DNA from: Candidatus Zipacnadia bacterium
GTDB lineage: Bacteria; Armatimonadota; Zipacnadia; Zipacnadales; UBA5352
Assembly: GCA_029821735.1 (NCBI GenBank)
Contig: JALGSU010000019.1
Coordinates: 1 to 64,000 of the forward strand
DNA: 64,000 nt
Direction of reading: 5' to 3'
The notes under the pieces were generated by a model. The model was not told the DNA's origin and ran no database searches. It saw nothing but the letters and a program-made list of their open reading frames with translations. The position numbers were made by a program, and so were the translations under genes. Of the stretch, positions 18,149 through 27,455 are shown in pieces. Position 1 is the first letter of the stretch. Each line of letters starts with the position of its first letter.

Positions 18149-20059
18149 CTACGGCGCTTCCAGAAGTTCGAGGCTGATGTCGTCGATGCGAATGTGCGCA
18201 CTGACGGGCTTGCCGTCCGCGCCCTTCTCTATCGCCAGATGGCCGATTGCAGCGTTCATGGGCAACTCACCGACAGCGGTGAGTTGCTGCCACGCCCCCA
18301 TTTGACGAGTGTCATACTTCTCGCTGCCATAGTTTTCAAGCCACTTACCATCGGCATTGCTGGCGGCGAGTTTCACGTAGGGGGCGTAGCCGCCGGGCTC
18401 AAGTTCCTCGACGAGCATCCAGACGGTCAGCCGATACTTGCCCGTCGGGACAAGTGACTCGGACAACTGCAGGGAAGCGTAGTTCCACCCATTGGTGTGC
18501 GAGCCCGCCACCAGCATCGAGTGCTCGCCCGAGTGCGCGGCGGCGACATCGACAGTCGCAACCATCTGCTCAGACGTGCCCCAAACTGGCGGGTCATTCT
18601 CGAAGCCCTCTTCATATACGACGCCAGCCGCGCCGTGGCCTTCCACAAGCGCAAGGTCCACCAGATCGTAGCGATCCTGGTCATCCCGGCCACCGATGCC
18701 GAGCAATATCCGCTGCCCGTTTTCAGGGAGCAGCACGGTCAGTTTCAGACGGTAGCTCCCGGGGTGAACATCGCCGGGCACGCGCAGGAGTGCAGCCACA
18801 CCCACCTCTTCACCAGGCCACCAGTGTGTGGTTGGGGTCTCGGGGTAATGCAGGGCAGACGCGACGGTCTCCCCTGCCCCATCGACAAGCTCCCAGCGCA
18901 ACGCGAAGCTATCGTAGCAGGGGGCGGTACCGTCATTGCGCCAGGTGCTGAAGATCAGAGAACGGGCGGGATGGACACCGTCGACGTTGACCACTGGCAG
19001 GTAACCAAGGTCGGTGAGGACGAAGCGGTAGCCGATCGACCGGGCAGCACGAGTGAGCTGCTCGCGGACCTCGGCCGGCGCGGTGCTCAGGCGCCCGAGA
19101 TTGGTGTTCATGTAGCTGGCCGGAGCGCTCAGGCCAGCGTCGATAGTTTCGGTGAGGTCCCAGCCTTTGTCCAGCATCGATTGGTAGCCGCTGTGGAACT
19201 CGAAGTTGCAGACCACGCCTTGGCGTGAATAGGGCCCGTAGAGCCAGTCGCCGACATTGTTGCTGGCCCCGCCCGGCTTGAGACCGTCCTGGCGGAAGTG
19301 GCAACCGCGGCTGGCAGCGTAGTCCATAATCGTCAGGAACTTCTGGCTGCCCACGTTCAGGAAGACCTGCGAGTTCGGGAAGGCCCGTGCGTGGGCGTCG
19401 ATCATGCGGCGGTATGCAGCGATGTACTTGGTGTCAGTGTAGCCGGTCTCTTCGAGCTGGGCCGGGGTCCAACGCTGTAGGTGCATCTCGCCCCACTCGC
19501 CGATGCCACGCATGTCGATGAACTCAAAGCCCTCGCGGCCGTCGAGGTATTCACCGAGCTTGGCGATGAACTCGCAGTAGAGGTCGAGGTACCGGTCATC
19601 CCAGAAGACCGGGTCCAAGTGGTGGTCGACGTAGAGGCCGACGTGATCCACGCCGGGCACGCCCTTCTCGAAGGCCCACTTCGGGGTCACGTACTCCAGA
19701 CGCGAATGCATACTCTCTGACATGGGTCCGAACGCTACGCGCTTGCCGCGCTCGCCCACCCAGTAGTCGAAGATGGGGTCGAAATACTCGTCGAAGGTGT
19801 ACACGCCCTCCTCGGGGTTCAGGTCGGCCCAGTGCTGACGGTAGTAGGCGATGCCGCAGACGTCCAGATACCAGTCGTCATCCGTCGGCTCGAGTGGGGG
19901 GGTCGCCATGTACATGCCCATGCGTGGGTTGAAGAGGATGTCATCGACCGTCTCGGGGGTGAAGTGCGAGAGTTCCAGAGCAGGTATGCCATCGTCCTGC
20001 GCGGCGGCCATTGCAGCAGCAACCACGAGCAGGCAGGTGATGAGCAGCATCCGGTTCAT
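18149..20059 (-). CDS. Secreted TIM-barrel glycosidase-like, DUF4832-like
   Basis: A 636-residue exported protein with signal peptide MLLITCLLVVAAAMAAAQ. The start ATG at 20059 follows GAGGGAGGCAGCAAC. Residues about 40-330 resemble a glycoside-hydrolase-type TIM barrel: NPRMGMYM, WADLNPEEGVYTFDEYF, FIDMRGIGEWGEMHL and a later HFRQDGL. Residues about 370-465 resemble DUF4832 (WRNDGTAPCYDSFALRWEL, HWWPGEE, GSYRLKLTVL). Residues about 485-636 look like a carbohydrate-binding jelly roll (YEEGFENDPPVWG, HSGEHSMLV, IRIDDISLELLEAP). The substrate is unknown. It sits between the ceramidase-like and toroid genes in one operon. Confidence 0.65.
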   Translation of the reverse strand: MNRMLLITCLLVVAAAMAAAQDDGIPALELSHFTPETVDDILFNPRMGMYMATPPLEPTDDDWYLDVCGIAYYRQHWADLNPEEGVYTFDEYFDPIFDYWVGERGKRVAFGPMSESMHSRLEYVTPKWAFEKGVPGVDHVGLYVDHHLDPVFWDDRYLDLYCEFIAKLGEYLDGREGFEFIDMRGIGEWGEMHLQRWTPAQLEETGYTDTKYIAAYRRMIDAHARAFPNSQVFLNVGSQKFLTIMDYAASRGCHFRQDGLKPGGASNNVGDWLYGPYSRQGVVCNFEFHSGYQSMLDKGWDLTETIDAGLSAPASYMNTNLGRLSTAPAEVREQLTRAARSIGYRFVLTDLGYLPVVNVDGVHPARSLIFSTWRNDGTAPCYDSFALRWELVDGAGETVASALHYPETPTTHWWPGEEVGVAALLRVPGDVHPGSYRLKLTVLLPENGQRILLGIGGRDDQDRYDLVDLALVEGHGAAGVVYEEGFENDPPVWGTSEQMVATVDVAAAHSGEHSMLVAGSHTNGWNYASLQLSESLVPTGKYRLTVWMLVEELEPGGYAPYVKLAASNADGKWLENYGSEKYDTRQMGAWQQLTAVGELPMNAAIGHLAIEKGADGKPVSAHIRIDDISLELLEAP

Positions 20060-20083
20060 GTTGCTGCCTCCCTCGGACCGGGA

Positions 20084-21484
20084 TCAGGCGAAGACCTCAG
20101 CAAGCAGATCGGTCGCGGCATCGCGTATCAGGTCGAACGCCTCCGGCACCAGCTTCGCCCAATAGCGCGTCTCGGCCTCGTGTCCGCCGCGCGCAAATGC
20201 GCCGGGGATGGGAATGTACCCGACGTATTGGGATGTGGCGTGCGCGATCCAGGTGGGGAGCGTCGGCGAGGCCAGCTTGATGGCCAGCCCAAGCTCCACG
20301 AACGGTTCGCCCGGCAGACCCACGACGGCGACATCGCCGATGCGCAGCACCTGTATCTCGTAGTCGAGCATGGGCGAACGTTGGCGCATCAGGTGCACGC
20401 TCCAGATGCTGGAGGCGATCGCCCAATCGCTGGTCACGCGGCCGGGATCGCCCTCCACGAGCTCTGGCGTCGGACTTCCGGAGAGGATGCCCTGCGCCCA
20501 GGTGAACTCCTCTTCGGTCAGTTCGCGGATCGGGATGGGCAGGCGCTGAACGCGATAGTCGAGAGTGGCGGTGTCCGTGAACTCAATGCTCTTGACCACC
20601 TTTGCCGTGGTCTCGGCAAGCCCCTCACCCATAAGCGTCTGATCGTTGGCGTAGTCTGGCTCGAAAGGCGGCCACGGGTTGATGTTGCCGCAGGCACCGT
20701 TAGTGACCACGGGCACGCAGTCTGAACCATACAGTTGCTGAAGCCTGGCAGCCCAGGCGCCGGGCCAGTCGGCGCTCACTGACAGCGACGGGAAAGTGTG
20801 CACGGGGTGGCAGGTGTGGTTTACGAGCATCGCGCGCATGTGCAGGTCGTAGCCACGCACGCACATGACGCCGAGTTCGGGATCGATGGGCCCCTCGATA
20901 TAGCGGATCCAGGTCGGCCCGAGATCATCGGGCCAGTGGCGCGGCGGCATGCCGACAGTGCCATCCTGCCGCACGGCGCGACGGTTGAACGCGAAGCGCC
21001 CCTCGATACCGCTGGAGGCACCGATCTCAACCGGCTCGAGGCGCTCACATGCGAGAGCTACTGCGTCGGCAGCGCGCTCGGCGGCGATGGAGCTGTACGC
21101 CAAATCCCCGCCGCCCACCCAGGACAGCTCGTCGGGGATGCCCTCAAAGTCGGGGTCCACCATCAGGTGCCCAACGGTCGGAGCAGAATGCGTCTGAGTG
21201 GCGTGGACCATCAGAGCGTCAGGCTCGATGCCGCAGGTCGCAGCGATCTTCTCGCGGATAATGGCCGTATACTCCTCGGTGATGATCGTGACGTCGAGGG
21301 CGACGAGGCCAAGGCGACGCCCGGCAGACTCGAAGACCAGCGCCCGAGCATGGAGGGGATCCAGTGCCAGGCGCGCCGGGCGATGCACACCGATAGCCCC
21401 AGCGAGATGCGTCCCAGCGGGCGGTGTGATGTCGATCTGTGCAGCACCGGCCAGCAGTGTTTCGACCGAGGTGTCCGTTGACAT
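20084..21484 (-). CDS. Neutral/alkaline ceramidase-like hydrolase
   Basis: A 466-residue protein. I start it at ATG 21484, preceded by GAGGAG; the frame also opens at 21520 without a ribosome site. The N-terminus GAAQIDITPPAGTHLAGA, the HATQTHSAP stretch (about 110), NHTCHPVH (about 225), SADWPG and VVTNGACGNINP (about 265) match the neutral/alkaline non-lysosomal ceramidase superfamily, where His and Asp of these motifs bind zinc. The chain is shorter than true ceramidases (about 650-700 residues), lacks their C-terminal domain and has no signal peptide. Many bacterial relatives of this size are of unknown substrate, so ceramide hydrolysis is not established. It is the first gene of a four-gene operon ending at 15744. 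Confidence 0.8.
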   Translation of the reverse strand: MSTDTSVETLLAGAAQIDITPPAGTHLAGAIGVHRPARLALDPLHARALVFESAGRRLGLVALDVTIITEEYTAIIREKIAATCGIEPDALMVHATQTHSAPTVGHLMVDPDFEGIPDELSWVGGGDLAYSSIAAERAADAVALACERLEPVEIGASSGIEGRFAFNRRAVRQDGTVGMPPRHWPDDLGPTWIRYIEGPIDPELGVMCVRGYDLHMRAMLVNHTCHPVHTFPSLSVSADWPGAWAARLQQLYGSDCVPVVTNGACGNINPWPPFEPDYANDQTLMGEGLAETTAKVVKSIEFTDTATLDYRVQRLPIPIRELTEEEFTWAQGILSGSPTPELVEGDPGRVTSDWAIASSIWSVHLMRQRSPMLDYEIQVLRIGDVAVVGLPGEPFVELGLAIKLASPTLPTWIAHATSQYVGYIPIPGAFARGGHEAETRYWAKLVPEAFDLIRDAATDLLAEVFA

Positions 21485-21658
21485 GAGCAACTCCTCAAAG
21501 TGGAGGTCAGCGCGATCCAAGGGAGGTTCGCCGCGTGACAGCAGGAATCATTCCATCACGACGATCGCGACCCGGAATGGCGTTCGACGGTTGTAACCGA
21601 ATGCAGCCGCGAAAGCAAATATGCATGTACGAGGAACGATGCACCAGGAGGGGTAGCG

Positions 21659-22546
21659 ATGACAGCATCCCGTATGGTTGCGGTTCTTGCGCTGGCAACG
21701 CTGGTCTGCGTTGGCGGGGTCCGTGCAGATGAATACGCCTACGCGGGGCAATGGGGTTCTGAGGGCGGCGGCGCCGGGGAGTTCACCATCATCGGCGGCA
21801 TCGCTGAAGCCGACGGGATCGTGTACGTGACCGACTTCGTCGACGCGATGACCTGCCGGATCCAGACCTTCGACCACGACGGCAACTTCGTCGGCAGCGT
21901 CACCGCGTGGGGCGAGGCGCGCGGAGCTACAGTCTACACCTCGGTAGTCATGTGCTTCGAGAAGCTTGACCTTACCGGGCAAGTCTACTTCGCCGTGGAA
22001 GTAGACGACCTCACGGGACGCACGCTCTTTCAGCCGAGCGACTTCGCGGTTGACTCCGCCGGACACGTGTACGTGGCGGAATGCGCGCAGCATCAAGTCA
22101 ACAAGTTCGCCGGGGACGGCACCTTCATCGACGCGTGGGGTAGCTTCGGTGACGGGAGCGGCCAGCTCAACTTCGTAGGCGGTGTGGCGGTCGGCCCCGG
22201 CGACATCGTCTATCTCTCAGACATGATGAACGGCCGCGTGCAGCGCTTCGACACCAGCGGGCAACTCCTGGGGGAGTTCGGAGAACCGGGCACCGGACCG
22301 GGGCAGTTCATGATGCCGATGGGCCTGACGCTCGATAGTGCGGGGAACACCTACGTGGTAGATGCGATGAACTGGCGCATCCAGAAGTTCGATCCGAGCG
22401 GCGCATTCATGACCGCCTGGGGCGCCAAGGGCAGTGGCGACGCGCAGTTCGAGCTGCCGGCAGACGTGGCGGTGACTCCAGACGGCAGCCGCGTGTTCGT
22501 GGCGGACCGGATGAACCACCGCGTGCAGAGGTTCGACCGGCAGTAG
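21659..22546 (+). CDS. Secreted NHL-repeat beta-propeller protein
   Basis: A 295-residue exported protein with signal peptide VAVLALATLVCVGGVRA and a strong CAGGAGGGG ribosome site. It has NHL repeats such as GQFMMPMGLTLDSAGNTYVVD, NWRIQKFDPSGAFMTAWG and VFVADRMNHRVQRFD, together forming a six-bladed-type propeller. Between blades 1 and 2 a stretch (MCFEKLDLTGQVYFAVEVDD, about residues 98-118) breaks the NHL pattern. At DNA level it carries a 9-base inverted repeat at 21983-22006. NHL propellers usually bind proteins or glycans; the ligand here is unknown. It stands alone on the plus strand and ends one base from a convergent gene. Confidence 0.82.
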   Translation: MTASRMVAVLALATLVCVGGVRADEYAYAGQWGSEGGGAGEFTIIGGIAEADGIVYVTDFVDAMTCRIQTFDHDGNFVGSVTAWGEARGATVYTSVVMCFEKLDLTGQVYFAVEVDDLTGRTLFQPSDFAVDSAGHVYVAECAQHQVNKFAGDGTFIDAWGSFGDGSGQLNFVGGVAVGPGDIVYLSDMMNGRVQRFDTSGQLLGEFGEPGTGPGQFMMPMGLTLDSAGNTYVVDAMNWRIQKFDPSGAFMTAWGAKGSGDAQFELPADVAVTPDGSRVFVADRMNHRVQRFDRQ

Positions 22547-22547
22547 G

Positions 22548-23213
22548 CTACTTCGGCTTCTTCAGGCGGTATGCGAGGAATCGCCCAAGCTTGCCCGAGC
22601 GGCGGATCACTCCGAGCTTGTGCAGACCCCAGGCCATCTTCCCGGCCACCCGCGGGGGGAGGCCAAGCAGGTGTCGCAGGTCACCGGTGGTGAAGCGCTC
22701 CGGCAGATCTTCGGGCAGGAGCGCGAGCAGGTCGGCGGGCTCGGCGAACCGGTGACGGCCGACAATCGCGAGCAGTTCATGCCCGACGATGGACACTCCC
22801 CCGCGCCGCCAGCTCCCCTCGCCATCGTCGCAGCGCAACTCGCGCTCGACGGTCATGACGATCTCCAGTGTGACGTTCTCGGCCTGCATCACCTTACGCA
22901 GATAGAGCAGCTCGTTGAAGACCCCGGCGGGGCGCCCGCGCTTCGGTGAACGGCGCACCGACAGCTGCTCGCCAGTGTCCGGGTCGAGCTTAGCGATGAA
23001 CTTCGTCTGCGCGATGGGGTGCACGAGGACGACGGCGTGCTTCTTCGCAAGCTTGCGCAGCTTGTCGCGGATGGCGGTGAACGACTTGGTCTGGATCTCG
23101 TAGATGACGCCATCGCGCAGCACGTCGGCGCGGTAGCCGTCAACCGGAGTCTCTACCAGACCGTCATCGCTGGCGTACCAGCGCTGGAGCGCAATGTGCA
23201 GATCAGCGGGCAC
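22548..23213 (-). CDS. PD-(D/E)XK-like nuclease fold with winged helix
   Basis: A 221-residue cytoplasmic protein starting at GTG 23213 (ribosome site TGAGGTGAT overlapping the upstream gene's stop). Residues about 20-65 show VDGYRADVLRDGVIYEIQTKSF. The Asp, the E-x-Q-x-K strand and a following helix (AIRDKLRKLAKKH) fit the PD-(D/E)XK nuclease core. A basic stretch (VRRSPKRGRPAG, about 86-97) and a C-terminal winged-helix-like region (FTTGDLRHLLGLPPRVAGKMAWGL) suggest DNA binding. Neighbours give no clue: it is 14 bases behind a UroD-like gene. It could be a repair or defence nuclease or a catalytically dead DNA-binding protein. The fold assignment is inferred from motif spacing only. Confidence 0.6.
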   Translation of the reverse strand: MPADLHIALQRWYASDDGLVETPVDGYRADVLRDGVIYEIQTKSFTAIRDKLRKLAKKHAVVLVHPIAQTKFIAKLDPDTGEQLSVRRSPKRGRPAGVFNELLYLRKVMQAENVTLEIVMTVERELRCDDGEGSWRRGGVSIVGHELLAIVGRHRFAEPADLLALLPEDLPERFTTGDLRHLLGLPPRVAGKMAWGLHKLGVIRRSGKLGRFLAYRLKKPK

Positions 23214-23227
23214 GGGGGCCGATCACC

Positions 23228-24469
23228 TCACGCATACTTCTCGGCGATGCTGATGCCGAGGCGAGCCCAGTCGCGCAGGCGGTCGGGGTCACCCTTGACG
23301 GTCTCGATCTCACGGAGCACAACCTGGTATGGGTGCCCCTGCAGTATCCGCAGTCCGTGTTCCAGATGGGCCTCGTGCTCGGACAGGTCGTCGGGCAGCG
23401 TGACCTGAGCGGCGGACATACGCCACATTATGCAGTAGTCAGTGCCGCATGCTTCCGCGACCTTCTCGATGTCAGTCCAGAACGAACTGACGAAAACGCG
23501 AAGGTTCGGGATACGCAGAACGTGTTCGATCTTCGTGGTCAGATTCTCGCAGCAGCCATACCACACGTGGGCGAAGGAAGACATGACCACCTTCTGGTAG
23601 TCAAGCAGGAACTCCTCGAACATGTCCGGCCCCACTGTGTCGAACTCCTGACTGTTCGAGCCACTCCACATCTGGTGCAGGCCGACGGGGGCGTCATCGG
23701 TTGCGCCATTCGGCGGGTCCGAGCAGACCATTGGGTCATGGTGATTAGAAGTGAGGATGCCCGCCTCCTCAGCTCTGCGTATGCCGCGCAATACGCCCTC
23801 GGTCAGCCGAGCCATCAGGCGGTGACATGCCTCCGGGCGGAAGGCCAGGTCCTCCATCATGGGGCCCATCCCGCGCAGATGCTCCCAATAGACCTGGAGC
23901 AGAGCGTGCAACGGTACGCGGCCGTCGACCCGCACGGGCATCGCGTCGCCGAGGATATCCTGCATCTGGGACGCGGCGCGCTCCGTGGCGACCGGATCGT
24001 GCTCGAAGTCAGGAACGGTGATCTTGTCGTAGTCAGCGGGGTCCTCAATGGGATGATCGTACTTGAAGCCGCCGAGCTCGGTCGTCCCTATTGACTGCCG
24101 AGCGGGCACTCCCCAGACAGTATCCGTGGTGCATCGCATGACTGCGTTCACAGACCACCATGGAGGGAGGATGTGATCGTCACCCACAGTGAGCTTGTAG
24201 AGGTGATAGCGGCACTGCTTCTCGATGCCGCGACACACGGGATGTTCGCAGACGAGTTCCTCGTCCGGGAGTATCTCCCGGCGGGCCAAGGCTACCCGGC
24301 ACCAGACTGGCGCGCGATCGGGTTTGCGCAACTCGTTGACGTCGCGCCAGCGCTTCCGACGGGTCTCGCACTCGTCTGAAGTCGCGTACGCCATGATCTG
24401 TGAGACGAGCTCGCGCACCAGGTCGAGCTCATGTGCCGGTGGGCGGGTCCGGTAAGCGTCCATTGTCAT
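23228..24469 (-). CDS. Uroporphyrinogen-decarboxylase-like (UroD) protein
   Basis: A 413-residue cytoplasmic protein. ATG 24469 is used; ATG 24463 is an alternative with better spacing from GAGG. The overall order is an N-terminal helical segment, a PDRAPVWCRVA stretch, PVRVDGRVPLHALLQVYWEHLRGMG in the middle and YGCCENLTTKIEHVLRIPNLRVF near residue 310. This resembles UroD/MtaA/CmuA superfamily proteins found in sugar-catabolic clusters of Planctomycetes-type bacteria. The CCENLT Cys pair could bind a metal. It is not the haem-pathway enzyme; the true reaction is unknown, possibly corrinoid-linked methyl transfer or none. It lies 46 bases behind the DUF4838 gene. Confidence 0.55.
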   Translation of the reverse strand: MTMDAYRTRPPAHELDLVRELVSQIMAYATSDECETRRKRWRDVNELRKPDRAPVWCRVALARREILPDEELVCEHPVCRGIEKQCRYHLYKLTVGDDHILPPWWSVNAVMRCTTDTVWGVPARQSIGTTELGGFKYDHPIEDPADYDKITVPDFEHDPVATERAASQMQDILGDAMPVRVDGRVPLHALLQVYWEHLRGMGPMMEDLAFRPEACHRLMARLTEGVLRGIRRAEEAGILTSNHHDPMVCSDPPNGATDDAPVGLHQMWSGSNSQEFDTVGPDMFEEFLLDYQKVVMSSFAHVWYGCCENLTTKIEHVLRIPNLRVFVSSFWTDIEKVAEACGTDYCIMWRMSAAQVTLPDDLSEHEAHLEHGLRILQGHPYQVVLREIETVKGDPDRLRDWARLGISIAEKYA

Positions 24470-24515
24470 CGTACCTCAGGTGGTGTTGATGGTGTTACGG
24501 TCGCGACAGCGCGAC

Positions 24516-26876
24516 CTACTGCGCAGCATCGGACTTGACCAGAATGACGCGCTCCACGCTGATCGCATTGGCGTCGCCTGCATCCCCGTGCGGGAACTCT
24601 GGGCCCTCGAATTTCATACGCGCCCAGATATCGAACTGTTGGTCAGGGGCATCGGCGGAGAAGGCACTGCCCACTTCGACCTGAATGATCCAGCTCCAGA
24701 AGAAGTAGACGTAGTAGCCGGGACCAATCGTGGTCGTGCCCACCTTGTACCAGTGGTAACCGGGCCCCGGCACGCCCTCGGGTGGGATCGTCGCACTTGT
24801 GATGCCCTTGGCGTTCTTCTTGTCGTAGACCCCCCACGGCATGGGGAACTTGTAGCGCTCCAACGGCTGCTTCTCAGGATCGATAGTGGTCGGGAACTGC
24901 AGACGGTTGGTAATGGTCGATTCGGCAGCGTCGTCACGGACCGTCTGGACGATGTTTTTGTAGTTGCGGGCAGTGTCAGCCGTGAAGTCGAAGACCGAGC
25001 CTGCCGGTAGGTCACGAAACTTCTCCGGGAGTTGGACGAACGCCGGGAGAGAGGTGTACTTGGCCAGTTCGGCATCGGCGTCAGCGATGGCCTGAACGCG
25101 ATCGTCTTCGCGCACGCGGAACTCGATCGCGGCGAGCCAGTTCTCACGGGCCCGGGCTGCTATCGCGTCGCGGTCGAACGGGAAATCTTCGGCGGCATTG
25201 CCCGCCTGCAACCACTCAGCGGCGATGCGGCGGAACATGTATGCTGTGGCACGATCGATCGGGAGACGGGCGTGGCGCACGCGCGCCAGGAGCACCTCGT
25301 CATCCGCAACAGCCGCCTCCGCCTGGTCGAAGAGCGCGTGGGCACGCTGGCAGAAATCCACGTCGATGTAACTGTAGGCGGACAACGCGCCGTGCATCCC
25401 GAGGTGAGCCGGTTTGACCAGCGCGGCGGCCTCAAGAGCGCGCAGATACTGCTTAACGAAGGTTCCCGCGGGACCGTAGCAGCCATTCATGAAGGTGTCC
25501 ACGAGGGCCTCGTAGTCCTGGTATGGGTCCTCAAGTAGCTTGCACATCATCCAGACCTTGAAGTCGCGCATGTCGGCGACCACCGGCATCTCCAGCTCGG
25601 TGAACACGCCCTCGACGTTGTTCTCGAGATAGAACTGGTAGTCCGGCTGATAGGTGTGCACGCTGGGCATGGGCATGCCGTAGGGCTTGTCGTAGGTGAC
25701 CGCGTAGTCCCACACGCGCAGGTTCTTCGCGCCGGTGGACCACTCGGCCATGCGCTCGCGGAAGTACGTGTTGGTCTCGTCACTGAGGGGCAGGCTCGGG
25801 TTGCTGCGGGTATCGCACAGGCGCACGACGACGTTGTCGCGCGGATGCAGGCTCTTGGGCAGGTCCTCGGTGTACTGGTAGGCAAGCGTGCCGATGAGGA
25901 TTTCTGGGTAGTCATCCTTGATGCTATCGGCCATGTAGTTGACGAAGTCGATCAGCGGGCCTGCCTCAGAGCCCTCGGCCTCGGTGATAGCCTGGCAGTT
26001 CTCACACTGGCAGGCGCCGCGCCAGTCGTTTTGTGATATCTCGAAGACAAGCGGCTCCGGCAGGCCTTCGGCCTGCGCGGCGGCCCAAGAGGTCTCAATG
26101 TAGTCGCGCAGCTTCGCTGCAAAGGCTATGCGGAGTTCGGGGTTGGTCAGGCACAACTGCGTGTGATCCGCGTTGCGCTCCCCGTTGATGAGCGAGTACC
26201 ACTCCGGATGCTCCTCGAAGTGCTCCGCAGGGCGGAAGTACAGATTGAACGTGTGCACGTGATAGGGCGGCCCGTAGTTCATCCCGCCACCCCACTCCGG
26301 GGCGATGGGTGGATCGCCCATGCGATTGAGCCGATTGCGGGCTGCGAAGCGGCCCTGATCGTAGCCATAGATCCGATAGATGTCACGGTATGCGATGGCG
26401 GGTTCCCCGTGAAGGTCGAGATCGGCGATCTCGATGGTCGGCATCTCGGGCACGAAGTCCTCCCAGGGATTCCACCAGTGCACCCCGATGACGTCCTCCA
26501 GGAAGTGGTAGGTCGCGTAAAGCGTACCGCGGGGGCGCCCGCCGACAACGATGAGCGCGTCGCCGACCGTGCGGACAATCCACTCCTCAGAACCAAGGGC
26601 GTCGGGATCGATGCCATGCGCGCGGGCAAAAGCAGTTGGGCCGACGTAGATCGCCGGTCCGTCGGCGGCATCAGCTTCGTCGACAAGCGTGAACTCGCAG
26701 GCTGCGACTCGCCCCAGATACTCGGCAAGATCTGTAGCTGCCATCTGCTCGGCAGCACTAGCGTCTGTGGCGGCAACAATCATCGCCGCAGGAGCGGCGT
26801 CCGTGGCCACGGTCATCGCGCCCACAGGTGCGCAGAGAACCAGCAAGGCAGCCGGCACGAGCATTCGCATGGTCAT
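24516..26876 (-). CDS. DUF4838 alpha-glucuronidase-like glycosidase
   Basis: A 786-residue exported protein; the start ATG 26876 follows GGGAGGAG by 7 bases. After a signal peptide (VPAALLVLCAPVGA) residues about 25-150 resemble the GH67-type alpha-glucuronidase N-terminal domain: MAATDLAEYLGRV, AIYVGPTAFA, IVVGGRPRGTLYATYHFLEDVIGVHWWNP. Residues about 180-480 fit DUF4838, with HTFNLYFRP, EWYSLINGER, FEISQNDWRGACQCENCQA and VRLCDTRSNPSLPLSD. The CQCENC Cys pairs are typical of the family. The C-terminal ~180 residues form beta-rich domains. By family it acts on a glycan outside the cell; the substrate is unknown. It precedes the UroD-like gene and follows the ICMT-like gene in one run. Confidence 0.8.
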   Translation of the reverse strand: MTMRMLVPAALLVLCAPVGAMTVATDAAPAAMIVAATDASAAEQMAATDLAEYLGRVAACEFTLVDEADAADGPAIYVGPTAFARAHGIDPDALGSEEWIVRTVGDALIVVGGRPRGTLYATYHFLEDVIGVHWWNPWEDFVPEMPTIEIADLDLHGEPAIAYRDIYRIYGYDQGRFAARNRLNRMGDPPIAPEWGGGMNYGPPYHVHTFNLYFRPAEHFEEHPEWYSLINGERNADHTQLCLTNPELRIAFAAKLRDYIETSWAAAQAEGLPEPLVFEISQNDWRGACQCENCQAITEAEGSEAGPLIDFVNYMADSIKDDYPEILIGTLAYQYTEDLPKSLHPRDNVVVRLCDTRSNPSLPLSDETNTYFRERMAEWSTGAKNLRVWDYAVTYDKPYGMPMPSVHTYQPDYQFYLENNVEGVFTELEMPVVADMRDFKVWMMCKLLEDPYQDYEALVDTFMNGCYGPAGTFVKQYLRALEAAALVKPAHLGMHGALSAYSYIDVDFCQRAHALFDQAEAAVADDEVLLARVRHARLPIDRATAYMFRRIAAEWLQAGNAAEDFPFDRDAIAARARENWLAAIEFRVREDDRVQAIADADAELAKYTSLPAFVQLPEKFRDLPAGSVFDFTADTARNYKNIVQTVRDDAAESTITNRLQFPTTIDPEKQPLERYKFPMPWGVYDKKNAKGITSATIPPEGVPGPGYHWYKVGTTTIGPGYYVYFFWSWIIQVEVGSAFSADAPDQQFDIWARMKFEGPEFPHGDAGDANAISVERVILVKSDAAQ

Positions 26877-26963
26877 GGGGGTCTCCTCCCGGAAAATGGT
26901 CTGGGGGATGGTTCGCGGGGTAGCAGGCGAGCACCTGCCCGGGCCGCCCGTCGCGAGCGGCAG

Positions 26964-27455
26964 CTACATCTCCATGGGCGGGCTGGGCATTATGGCGTTG
27001 GTGCGGCGGCGCCACTGCAGATATTCTTCGCCGTACCTCGCGGCAAGGAAGGCTTCCTCGCCGCGAATCAGAATGCGGAAGAGAATATACATGAAGACCG
27101 GAATGGTCACTCCGAGGACGGACCTGACCATCAGGACGGCGCCGGGGACGATGAACATGATGAACGCTGAATAAATAGGGTGACGCATCCAGGCGTAGGC
27201 ACCACCGGTTTCGAGACGATTCTCCGCATACGCGAGGCGCAGACGGCGAACGGCCTTCACGTAGATGAAGATACCTGCGGCGATCAGCAGTATGCCGCTG
27301 GCCATGCCGACCGCTGGCGCGGGCCAGACCATGTGCATGTCGGGGAAATACCGACGATCAACGAGACAGACCGCGATCCCGTATGCGATGGAAGCAAGCG
27401 ACCACGCGGGCCCCACACCCCACCTCGACATTTTGAGTTTCGGCATTTCCGCCAT
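26964..27455 (-). CDS. Isoprenylcysteine methyltransferase-like membrane protein
   Basis: A 163-residue integral membrane protein. I start it at ATG 27455, which overlaps the upstream gene's stop by one base (TGATG). It has about four membrane segments (WSLASIAYGIAVCLV, VGMASGILLIAAGIFIYV, AFIMFIVPGAVLMV, IPVFMYILFRIL). The diagnostic stretch is GAYAWMRHPIYSAFI followed by EEAFLAARYGEEYLQWRRR, which matches the isoprenylcysteine carboxyl methyltransferase / PEMT-like family in bacteria. The substrate is unknown. Confidence 0.8.
   Translation of the reverse strand: MAEMPKLKMSRWGVGPAWSLASIAYGIAVCLVDRRYFPDMHMVWPAPAVGMASGILLIAAGIFIYVKAVRRLRLAYAENRLETGGAYAWMRHPIYSAFIMFIVPGAVLMVRSVLGVTIPVFMYILFRILIRGEEAFLAARYGEEYLQWRRRTNAIMPSPPMEM

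Noticed and set aside
20097..20426. Open frames inside the ceramidase-like gene
   Set aside because: They are out-of-frame shadows of a gene with clear family motifs.
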